Source of the DNA: Lumbricus rubellus
Taxonomy: Eukaryota > Annelida > Clitellata > Crassiclitellata > Lumbricidae
DNA length: 64,000 nucleotides
Direction of reading: 5' to 3'
NCBI GenBank assembly: GCA_945859605.1
Contig: OX243827.1
Span: forward strand, 27,626,552-27,690,551
Shown here: positions 55,081 to 64,000 of the stretch, one piece after another
Layout of the letters: every line of letters begins with the position of its first letter
How positions within the stretch are numbered: the first letter of the stretch is position 1
The notes under the pieces: generated by a model
The model's input: the letters and a program-made list of their open reading frames with translations, nothing else
Told to the model about the DNA's origin: nothing
The model's database searches: none
Position numbers and translations under genes: made by a program

Positions 55081-56260
55081 ATGGTGGACAACACAACGAT
55101 GAAGGAACAACTGTTGCTTGACAACAATCCACTGGCATCAGAAGAAATCTTTGAATTCATCTTACCCACTTCCTACGACTACTTCAACTCTTTCCCTGAC
55201 GTTCCTGGAGATGAAGTCATTTCAGACATTTGCGAACTCGACGACAAGAAGGTCGCTGTTGATGCTTCTTCGTCTTCAAATCTGCCAACCAACTTCACGG
55301 AAATGATGGCCGACTTTGCTGATCTCATTTCCTTGGTAGGTTATGATGCATGCCGTGATAAGTTTTGCGTGAACTGATACCTTCGTAACAAAGTGCGCAT
55401 TATTGTACAAAATTGTACAACTTGTTGATCTCTGGACATTTTGTGGTGTGCAGGATAGTAATGACTGGAGGTCTGGGTCACTCCACCCCCCTCCGCATAA
55501 CCGAATGAAAACAACGGATTTGAATAAATTATGTGGGTCATATTTTTATGGTGGGTACGATTGGTTAAAAGACACCAGCACTGTACTTAGTTCATTAGTA
55601 AATCAAGGCTTAACTGTTGAAAATAATAATTCCGTTGTCAACAAATAAATTTCCAAGGCTAAAAAGGTTAATTTTTTGCATAGTTAGCTATTTTCATACT
55701 GTTCACACTGTTCCATGGTTAACTATTTACATTGTTAACTTTTTCCCCAGTTTATTTAATACTTTCTTTTAATAGGCACCTTATTTTTTCTCGTTGAAAC
55801 GCAGGACAAGGTGCTGGCCCTACACCACGACTGGACCGAATCACCACTCAACGAGTTGACATCACAGAACAACAATTGCACAGACAACAACAAGAAGCGC
55901 TCACACGACAACACAACCCATACGGACGTCCGTTCCTTCTCTCCCATCCCCGACCACAACTACTCCTTCGTTAATCAAAAACGACCGAAATTCGACGAAT
56001 CAGCGACATCGGAAAGCTGCTCCGGAACGGAGACGGAGCAACCGCCTCCACGCCGGACGACGAAGTATTTGGAGCGACGCAAGAAGAACAACATCGCGTC
56101 GAAGCGTTCGAGAGAGACGCGGAAAAACCGGTTCATCGAGATGGAAGTGCAGGCAAACGAGCTGGAAGGCGAGAACGATAAACTCCGTGACCGGATTTCG
56201 AAGCTGGAAAAGCTGACGCAGCAGATGAAGGAGGTTCTCGTCAAGCGACTGACAAAGTAA
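55081..56260 (+). CDS. bZIP transcription factor, 2 coding exons
   Basis: Exons 55081-55335 and 55805-56260 (GT..AG, phase 0) encode 236 residues. The ATG has G at -3 and +4 and an in-frame upstream stop; a CTCTCTCAG acceptor at 55020 precedes the exon. The N-terminus is acidic and aromatic (EEIFEFILPTSYDYFNSFPD), probably transactivating. The basic region is about 173-194 (KYLERRKKNNIASKRSRETRK) with the N-x7-R signature. The zipper has heptads M198, L205, L212, L219, M226. It acts in the nucleus as a dimer. The basic region resembles HLF/C/EBP-like and insect chorion-bZIP-like groups more than ATF4 or XBP1, but I cannot name an orthologue. Two short uORFs (55024-55035, 55028-55072) precede the ATG, the second ending 8 nt before it. 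Confidence 0.9.
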
Positions 56261-58030
56261 AGTGACACTCCACTTTTCCACGCCTGCCGTGTCGGACTGT
56301 CGGTTGCCCGGAGAGGGATGGAAATGTTTGCAAATGTTTCCTACCGGGCGTAGATTTTTTCAGGTTTTTTTTCTTGGAGCGTGTTGGCATTTCATTGCAC
56401 TGATCTTGAAACGTACCAGTGATTAGTTAGATAGACGCGGGATATTGTCGAGGAATTTGGAAATGTTATGGATGTAAATGAAGCGTCCATTTCTGCTGCG
56501 AATGCAGAAATTGGCAGAATAGCCGCGTTGCATATTTACCGCTAGGAGCCACTTAGAATTTTACGTGTTGGGTCATGTGATCATATATCTATGGGGTGCG
56601 CCAAAAAGTAATCTGAATTGCCTTTAAGACTGTAAAGTTTCATTTAAAAATTCGTATGGGGCTAAAAACCATAGGGATTACTTTTTTTGGCGCACCCTAT
56701 ATATACATATGCCATGTACCGATATGCGCCGTGTTCATGCATACATACACGCACTTATATACGAATACATAGTTTAGGTTGTTTTTACTCGGAATTCTGC
56801 TATTCGAACAAACTAACAAACACTTCCTAGAAACGCGTTTTATATTATGTCTACAGGTTTTGTTTGACTTGTATGACTTGTGGCTGTGCTTTCTAGGTCT
56901 CGTTTCTTTCAACAACCGTCCTGTTTATAGTAAACACAATTTTTTAGTGAGATGCAAAGCTGCAAAGGTTAGTATAAACGCACTTGAATGTTACACCCTA
57001 ACCTTCTTTATCTGCAGCTTTGGTTTCGTTATACGCTTACGTCTTTCTGCTTCATGATGAGGGCTGTAATAATATTATATCGAGGGTACACGCAGGTATA
57101 CAGCTTGTACTCGCGTCACTAATATTTATGTGTAGTATACAGTGAAAAATGACCTACAAACAGGCCTATGCAACGGTAGCGTGTACTTGAATTTTGCCAG
57201 TACATGGAAATGATGTTGCTGGGGATGTATATATATACATATATATTGCAGCATTACACATTTATATAGCACCTTCATAAGAATTCTCACAGGCGCTCGT
57301 AAAGGTAGGGCTTAGGGTAATGGTAACACTATAGCACGAAAGTCGATTCGGCCTTACATTCGGCAGACGGTGTTGGTAAAATTAGCGGTAGGATGAATTG
57401 TTGACCTCTTGCATGACTGCCAAAGCATTTGAATTAATTCGACTCCTGTGATAACTTGTGAACATCCTTTCATACTACGAATTGTAATCGTACTGCAGGG
57501 TTTGTTTGTTTGAAATTAAACGAAGATTATTATTATTAAAACGATGGGTTTTAGCTGCTGAATAACACCACCAGTTAAGGTCTTTGCTAGGCAACCTATT
57601 TTTTAAAACTTTACTTGACGTTAATTGAGGTTGACTTGCATACCTACGCACACAGCAGCATATGTTCTGTTTAAACTTTCTTTACGCACATTTCATATAA
57701 ACGATATACCATTGTAGGGTAGATTTGCTTAATTCTTATGCTGAGTACTTTACCCATGGATGTCAAGCCAAGGTGATTGCAAAACCATCATGTGTGATTG
57801 CGGTTGTTTTTTGCAATGCTTAATACTATGTTCTTTCAGAAGTTGGGTGGATAGAATGTTATATGAAAATGTGCAGTAGAAGTGGTGCCTTGGAATTTGG
57901 AGTTTTAAGTCGGTACCGAACCTTATACAGTGTTTAATTTAATGTGGCACAGGAAACATCATTTCAGCAAGGAAATAGTTTTAGATTAACACTTGTGGCA
58001 ATAAAACCGTGATATCTGCCCCGCTTTTCA
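56261..58030. other. bZIP 3' flank, probable long 3' UTR
   Basis: No exon is visible. A mariner-like MITE lies at 56592-56697. The first plus-strand AATAAA I noticed is at 58000-58005, so the 3' UTR could be up to 1.7 kb, or an earlier variant signal is used. Confidence 0.4.
56592..56697. mobile_element. 106-bp mariner-like MITE
   Basis: Inverted ends GGGTGCGCCAAAAAGTAATC (left) and its reverse complement with two extra T at the right, flanked by TA. It lies in the presumed 3' UTR of the bZIP gene and can fold into a short hairpin. Confidence 0.75.
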
Positions 58031-58280
58031 TAGGGATGTACTACACAATTCGTGCCAACTTGATGAGAAATTGACCGGCTATACCGAGGCGATGACTTGA
58101 ACACCATTGCTATAAAAGTCGTACCCTGAACGTCCTAAAAGCATCCGATCAAAGGGTAGCATACAAAGAAAAATACTTTGCTGACCCTGCAAGTTTTTTT
58201 GAATGGTAAATGGTGTAAGTTGAGCAAATTATGTAAGATAAGATATGCACACACAAATCATAGAAAAGTTTTTGTTGCTC

Positions 58281-58380
58281 CTGGACCATCTCAAAAGGCA
58301 TACAGTGCTTTTGAGAAACTTTGCCAGTACCTGGAAATGATGTTGCTGCAAAAGCATACAGTGCTTTTGAGATGGTCCAG
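58281..58380. repeat. Inverted repeat with 17-bp arms
   Basis: CTGGACCATCTCAAAAG (58281-58297) and its exact reverse complement (58364-58380). 'gcatacagtgcttttgaga' occurs twice within it, and 'ttgccagtacctggaaatga' in the loop recurs at 57193 with one change. Confidence 0.8.
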
Positions 58381-59617
58381 GGTTCACTAGGTTTTCTTGA
58401 AGGTCTTTGAAATGTGCATGCGTCTTGTTTTGCATTAAAGTCTTGCCATGGGTAGCAACAGAAATAAAGGGTTGAACTAAGCAACACCAAGTTGCTGTAG
58501 TACCTCAGCTCTGAGTTGCTATATACCGTAAATGAACAATTACAATACGAGACAAAAGAAAGTTTTTTTATCCCAAACGTTATAATTGTGTGCATATTAA
58601 TACAGAAGCATTTGTAAAACACGCCGACGAATTAACTTGGTCAGTAAAAGTGTTGTCGGGTGTTGACAATTATCATGAGCATGAACATCAATGCAGGACT
58701 TTATGAATGAAGAATATTCTTGTGAAGAAGTAGTGTAGATCTATGTAAATGGAAATGTTTTTTCTTAAAAGTTGTAGTAGCTATGGCAATTGCAAATATG
58801 ATGTCGGTTTGACAGGGTCTGCTGGATGATGATATTTAAGGTTGATGATGATGATGATTCTGTTATTGTTGTTGCTATTTTAAACAATGCAGTGAAAACT
58901 ACATTGGTGTGTTAAAAAGCTTCAATTTTAATAATAGACAGAGCTTATAATTATACTTCTCAAACTGCAGGAGTCTATTAAAAGTATACAACTACGGTAT
59001 AAATGCACTCCAAATTTCTACAGCGTCACTCGAAAGCTAAGCATAGGAAACCAGTTTATTCATGAGCATGGCATTGAATCCAGTGGGTATTCAAAAGGAG
59101 GTTGTCAGGAAGTGGTCTGAGGAGGAAAAGTAACTGTTAAGCTGGTGTCGTTTAGGCCAAGAATTAGAAGGTTGAGTAAGGGAGAAATCCATGTCACTGA
59201 TCAGTCCTACTTCTGTAAATGGCCATTTATTGGTGGTCCCCCAAAGTTTGCCAATATTATTTATACCTGCCTTCATTCAGGACACGCTTCACTGGCTCCT
59301 GCACCACTCCCCACCCGCTCTTTCCCCACACTAAATTTTTTACCCGTAATCCCTCAGGATGCAAAAATTATCTGGATGCAGTTGGCCCAAGGTCTGCACA
59401 AGACATTTTCAGCAATGCTCAAGCATGACAACAGCAAGCAAACATTTGCCAAAAATGAACACTCCAACATAAATACGAATATTTTATAGACCAGTTTGGG
59501 AAAAGCATTTGCTCACAAATCATTTGCAATCAGAATTTGCTTTACAAAGAGAACAGTGCTCAGTTTAAATAAAACACGGCCACAATGTAAGGCACAGTAA
59601 ACTTCTAAGTCTAAAAC
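58381..59617. other. Intergenic region between convergent genes
   Basis: No exon accepted. AAATAAA-like signals on the plus strand near 58463. Frames at 59091-59489 lack domain or splice support. Confidence 0.45.
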
Positions 59618-59623
59618 TTTATT
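59618..59623 (-). terminator. Poly(A) signal of POLR2H
   Basis: AATAAA on the minus strand, about 140 nt downstream of the POLR2H stop codon. Confidence 0.65.
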
Positions 59624-59763
59624 GTGCAAATGACGATAAAAACAATGCACAAACAATTTACAACAAGTTCCGCCAAAGTTCTTTCTCGCCACATCGCAAC
59701 ACAACGCATCAGCGAAGAAACAATATCCGTCTTTGAAACGAAGAAGCAGTTTTTGTTTTATGG

Positions 59764-62700
59764 TTAGAAGGCAAGTTTCTTCATGAACAGATAGACGAAT
59801 GAATCCATCTCAAAGTCGTGCAAGTTATTTGCGTCGCCCTGCAGTCGCATCAGAAGACCACCGAAAGAAACGTAAGCAGCCCTAAAACACAACGTAACGT
59901 AAAGCTATCAACCACAGCCACTGTGTAATTGTACAATACAATTCATTCAATCAATTGATCAGAATTTATATAGCGCCCCTTTGAGATATCTACTCAGAGG
60001 CACTCCTGGTTCAGACCAAGTGAGGAAAGCGGTCTTCAACAGTTGGTGAAACTGTGAACAGTTTGGGAGGTGTTGTATAGTCATGGGAAGCCCGTTCTGG
60101 GTTGTTGGACCAAAAACTGCATTGTTGCAGAGCGGGTAAAAGGGACAATTAAGTCACCGTGGCAGTGTGCAGCAGCCTTTGCAGGCAGAAAGGGGCAAAA
60201 AACTCGTGCAGGAAGGATGGTTACCATCTTACCCCTAAAACATTCATAATGCCATTCAAAAAGCAAAAAATCAGATGCTACCCTGCACCATGTTAAATGT
60301 TACTCAGAATCTACAATTACACCAGTTAGCAAAAAACAATATACAGTAAACCAGAAGAGTCACCAGTGGACTGCCCACGCAGTGGAGCAAAAAATCGATA
60401 ATTTACTTGTCCACAATGCTAGAAATTAATAATCACGGTTTTGACAAGAGGTGAAGTGCTATTCTCGGCCAACATCACATAATGTTTAGAAGGCAACCAG
60501 CTCCAGGAAGAAATACGTACAGCCTGGATCCCTGGTCTGTTCCACTGTCCTCTCCCTCGATCCGGTAAACCTTTCCGTACATGACGTACTCGAAACTGTC
60601 GGCACGCGACGACGTACTGTCGGACGGGTCGAACTCTCCGTCATCTGGAACCCCGTCTTCGCGTTGGCTCGTTGCAATCACCATACGAAACTTATCACCT
60701 GGAAAATCAGCAGAAATTCCTAATTCGATATGATCATGTATTGCGTTCATTTATATAGCACTATTTATTTATTTATTTCGGAAATTTATATAGCGCCTCT
60801 TCATGGTAGGATTTTTATAGCACTATTTATTTATTTATTTCGGAAATTTATATAGCGCCTCTTCAAGGTAGGCTACTCAGAAGCGCTCCCGGCCCAACCA
60901 CGGCTAAATAAAAGTTTTTTTAATCTATTTGAAAGTAAAATTAAAACAAAAATAAAAAAATTAGTTTTTTATTTATTTGAAAGTTGTTTACAAACTGTGG
61001 TTCATTTTATCTTGAAGCATATAGTGCTAACCAGCAACGAACTGAGATTGATTGATTAGGCATCATAATCTAGCATATTGAGCTAATTAGAATTATTATA
61101 ATTATAATTATTTTTTACTAAACTCAAAACTGCCCTTTTTTGCCGTGCTAGAGTCGGGAGCGCTTCTGAGTAGTCCCCTTGAAGAAGCGCTATATAAATT
61201 CTTGAATGAATGAATTATTATTATTACAAATGTTATTAACACAGGCAAAGTGACTAAGAAAATCGTCCTTTTCAACCAGGGTCAGGTCATCAGCGATCCA
61301 GAGTACTTAGTAAAAGGTCTTGAAGTGTGTATCTAAATTTCCACAAAGAGCAAACTAGGTTTTGTATTTCAATTTCAAACGACAAGTCTGGCAAATGTGT
61401 AACGTTAACATGTTAACCACCTGCAACAGTTATAATGGCTGAATATCGGTTTATTCATTTATTCAATGTTCATTTCAAGAATTTATATAGCGCCTCTTCA
61501 AGAAATCCACTCAGAAGCGCTCCCAGTCCAACCATGGTGAAACAACAAAGTTTTAAGGAGCTTGTAGAACACTGACGAGTCGACCCTAGGCAGCAAGCGC
61601 ATCTGCAACGGGAGACTATTCCAGACAAAAGGACCTACAACTGAGAAAGCACGACGCTGACAGGTTGATGTTTCAACACGCGGGACCAAAAGCTTACCGC
61701 TAGAGGCAGAGCGAAGGGCTCTGCGAGAAAGGACAACAGATATTGGACAGCAGAGTTCACACAGATAAGTCGGGGCACAGCCAAGAAGACAACGTCAAAC
61801 CAGTGAAGCAATTCTGTATTCGATGCGCTGTGAGATAGGGAGCCAGTGTACTGTAGAGTATCACGAATGTAAGATGAAACGAAGGCATATTTGGGGATTC
61901 GACCAATTAGCCGGGCTGCAGACCGAAGAACACGGTCAAGTCGGGATATCAATAATAGAGGCAAACCAACCAGAATAGAGCAACAGTAGTCCAAGTGGCT
62001 GGTAACAAAAGCATGAACAAGGGTAGCAGCAGAGTCCTCTGATAAGGAGCGAGAGATGACGTTTAACGTACCTAACGAGACGGGATAGATCTGCGTGTTG
62101 ATGTCGATTATCAGATCCATTTTAAACGACTCACTCTCGCACTTCAATCGCGACACTGCAAAATGAAAAAATATATCATATTAAAAATTAATAATCGGTT
62201 AATAAAAAAATCATCTTAAATCAGCACAAACTGTTTAAAACTTAATAATTTATTAATCTGTATGTGAACCATCTGCAATTCTGCATAGGCTTTTTTGGTG
62301 CGCTGTTCTACACAAAAATGATGTTATAGATGAATTTCTCCAGCTGTAAAAGCAATTTCTGTGCAGTTAAAAAAGTTAGAAACTACATTCTCAGCTGACT
62401 TTTAAATAATTTACGATTGAGGATGGGATGGAAAGCGAAAGGTTGCAAAGTTCTAAGAATTCCATCTGCACGAAACCACTTCGTAAGTTGGAATAATCGG
62501 TTTCAAGAAAAACGAGAAAGTGGGTTTAGGGCGACGGTAAAACTCTGGCAAAGGTCCCCTCAACTCGCCATTTGGCACACGGTGTTGGTAACACTGTAGG
62601 ACACGATGGGCGTCTTGCCCTGCTGCCAACAGTTAAATTCAACTTCTGTAATAGCTGGCAGTTATCATCTGTTCATAATTATGCATTGAAAAAATTTATT

Positions 62701-62836
62701 GTCTTTGCATCTCTGAACATTTTTTTATGAATTTTCTAGAAGTCTGAAGAATATGTATCAAACCTCGATCGAATTTTTTTCCATCTGGATCAACATCCTT
62801 AACGTCGAAAATGTCCTCAAAAAGAACACCAGCCAT
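59764..62836 (-). CDS. POLR2H: RNA polymerase I/II/III subunit RPABC3 (RPB8), 4 exons
   Basis: Exons on the minus strand: 62836-62764, 62155-62072, 60698-60521 and 59881-59764. All four splice with GT..AG and compatible phases into 150 codons plus stop, the length of animal RPB8. Landmarks: start [84 protein letters not shown]-terminus FMKKLAF. RPB8 is a small OB-fold subunit shared by nuclear RNA polymerases I, II and III. The gene is complete and under obvious constraint. Intron 2 carries a decayed LINE whose detectable homology starts within about 20 bp of the exon 2 donor, plus duplicated LINE/SINE tails. The start codon lies at 62836 with no upstream in-frame ATG needed. Confidence 0.98.
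59940..60020 (-). mobile_element. LINE/SINE tail fragment in POLR2H intron 3
   Basis: Reverse-strand GGCGCTATATAAAT tail ('tttatatagcgcccctttgag', 'ctactcagaggcactcc'). Confidence 0.7.
60750..60890 (-). repeat. Tandem duplicate of a LINE/SINE tail
   Basis: A roughly 62-bp unit ('atagcactatttatttattt', 'cggaaatttatatagcgcct') occurs twice head to tail, 30-50 bp outside POLR2H exon 3 in intron 2. A plus-strand tail copy lies at 61147-61200. Confidence 0.8.
61473..62060 (-). mobile_element. CR1/L2-type LINE 3' fragment in POLR2H intron 2
   Basis: On the minus strand it reads [33 protein letters not shown], then after a frameshift [20 protein letters not shown] and [10 protein letters not shown], the C-terminal part of a LINE ORF2, followed by the GGAGCGCTTCTGAGTGG...GGCGCTATATAAAT tail. 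5'-truncated, sense to POLR2H. Confidence 0.88.
62340..62463 (-). mobile_element. CAGGGCT element fragment in POLR2H intron 1
   Basis: Reverse copy with 'tctgtgcagttaaaaaag', 'tacgattgagg' and 'aagttctaagaattcc'. Degraded. Confidence 0.55.
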
Positions 62837-63004
62837 CACAACCTAAGACCCTGAAACATGGAATAAATTATAGATTGTGAATGTTGCAATGACTGCTGGA
62901 TAATAATTATTGTGATAATAAACAGGTCTAATATTCAGAAATGGAAACATTTATGCTTTAAACATGTCCACAATTTTTATTGAGATTAATGTTTTGTTAT
63001 TGAT

Positions 63005-63060
63005 AACAATGATGATTTCTATGGTGCCGTAACGCAGCCATGCCGCTACAAGGCGCCTAA
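63005..63060 (+). repeat. 55-bp repeat shared with 46565-46620
   Basis: 'gatgatttctatggtgccgt' and 'cagccatgccgctacaagg' match the piggyBac intron copy with about 10 differences. Probably a 5' part of the LINE that follows, or a separate dispersed repeat. Confidence 0.6.
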
Positions 63061-63088
63061 TTATTAGAATTTTTTACCTCAAGGTACA

Positions 63089-64000
63089 ATGGTACCTCCA
63101 ACGTTTACCACTACTTCAACTGTTTTTGATGATTTTAAACCTATCACTGACTTTGACCTTCGGCTAGCTTTTACAACTGCAAATTTAAACTCATGTGAAC
63201 TTGACCCTCTACCCCCATTCGTAATCAATGACATTTTGGATGACTTTAGCCCCTTTTTAGTCTACCTGTTTAATAGGGCCCTCTCTGAAGGTTGCATCCC
63301 TCCCTCACAGAAACGGGCTCTTGTCTTTCCTTCCCTCAAAAAGCCTAACCTTGACACCAACCTTTGCCAAAATTATCGGCCTATCTCAAATCTATCCTTT
63401 CTTTCTAAGACACTTGAACGTCTTGTCTCTCTGCAGTTTCTACCTTACCTTGAGCAATCTGGTCTCCTTCCTGCAAACCAATCTGGTTTTAGGGCCCATC
63501 ATTCCACTGAGACAGCTCTCCTTTCTTTATTATCTGAAATCTATTCTGCTGTTGATAGGTCTGAGGTCAGTCTGTTGGCCCTCTATGATGTCTCTTCAGC
63601 TTTTGACATGGTCGATCACGACATCCTACTCAAGCGTCTTGAGATCTCCTATGGTGTTAAGGGTCTCCCCCTTTCTTGGTTCCAGTCGTACCTTTCTGAA
63701 AGAACTCAAATGATTATATCGGGTGACTCTCGAACCCAATGGGTTCATGTTAATCTGGGTGTTCCTCAAGGTTCAGTTCTTGGACCTCTCCTATTTATTC
63801 TTTACACGGCTGACATCTCTTCTCTTTTTCCTATTTGTAGTGCTGCTGGCCATCTATTTGCTGATGATGTCCAGGCTTTTGTCCACGGTCCCTCATCTTC
63901 CCAGCTGCTGTTAGTTGCGCATATTGAATCGCTTACTAATCATCTCCACTCATGGATGTCTTCTAATCGCCTTTCGCTTAATACTTCAAAGACTCAATTC
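63089..64000 (+). CDS. LINE reverse transcriptase (CR1/L2-like ORF2), cut by window end
   Basis: Open from the stop at 63065-63067 to the last base: 304 residues from the ATG at 63089. RT blocks in order: NYRPISNLSFLSKTLERLV, SGFRAHHSTETALL, YDVSSAFDMVDHDILL (the usual DLS replaced by DVS), GVPQGSVLGPLLFILY, and the catalytic LFADD at about 63857-63868. The apurinic-type endonuclease normally upstream is missing, so this copy is 5'-truncated. The frame is intact as far as visible, implying a young insertion. The family is probably that of the 61473-62060 fragment, but the two do not overlap enough here to prove it. Confidence 0.9.
   Translation, partial: MVPPTFTTTSTVFDDFKPITDFDLRLAFTTANLNSCELDPLPPFVINDILDDFSPFLVYLFNRALSEGCIPPSQKRALVFPSLKKPNLDTNLCQNYRPISNLSFLSKTLERLVSLQFLPYLEQSGLLPANQSGFRAHHSTETALLSLLSEIYSAVDRSEVSLLALYDVSSAFDMVDHDILLKRLEISYGVKGLPLSWFQSYLSERTQMIISGDSRTQWVHVNLGVPQGSVLGPLLFILYTADISSLFPICSAAGHLFADDVQAFVHGPSSSQLLLVAHIESLTNHLHSWMSSNRLSLNTSKTQF

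Noticed and set aside
55805..56260. ATF4 or XBP1 orthologue
   Set aside because: The basic region and zipper do not match what I know of those families; the uORF layout alone is not enough.
61635..62156. 173-codon ORF starting with the RPB8 exon 2 sequence
   Set aside because: Readthrough of POLR2H exon 2 into the adjacent LINE remnant; the splice donor lies at 62071.

Overview
The window is animal nuclear DNA. It has spliced genes with GT..AG introns, an animal-type RNA polymerase subunit, class A GPCR and bZIP genes, and a tRNA-derived SINE together with what looks like its LINE partner. It also has DNA transposons of the piggyBac, mariner, hAT and Helitron types and an extreme load of simple repeats. 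The transposon mix and microsatellite density suggest a marine invertebrate (an echinoderm or other invertebrate deuterostome, or a lophotrochozoan). I cannot fix the phylum from sequence alone.

Layout. 1-11.6 kb is repeat-rich and gene-free: a 405-bp palindromic mariner-type MITE, a 1.2-kb minisatellite, several hAT-type MITEs with exact 8-bp target duplications, and long simple repeats. At 11.64-12.88 kb lies an intronless class A GPCR. 13.9-14.9 kb is a mariner whose transposase has lost its first catalytic region. 15-28 kb is gene-free: SINEs, nested hAT elements, Helitron ends, LINE 3' ends and microsatellites. 28.6-37.7 kb (minus strand) is a four-exon gene for a small secreted-then-anchored single-pass membrane protein with an RSSAR-repeat tail, preceded by three perfect CRE sites at 38.05-38.10 kb. 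42.6-43.7 kb (plus) holds the last two exons of an unrecognised basic protein. 44.5-48.1 kb is an apparently intact piggyBac element with a three-exon transposase. 48.1-52.4 kb is hAT-derived material. 52.9-56.3 kb is a bZIP transcription factor gene with a CCAAT/CRE promoter and upstream ORFs. 59.6-62.9 kb (minus, convergent with the bZIP gene) is a complete four-exon POLR2H (RPB8). The right edge (63.1-64 kb) is an open LINE reverse transcriptase that runs off the window.

The host genes do not form an obvious pathway. The strongest calls are POLR2H, the GPCR, the bZIP factor and the piggyBac transposase. The most interesting host observations are the two competing 3' splice sites in the membrane-protein gene, the splice-donor minisatellite and upstream ORFs of the bZIP gene, and the palindromic octamer TAGGCCTA, which is far over-represented from 0 to 53 kb and absent from the gene-rich last 11 kb.
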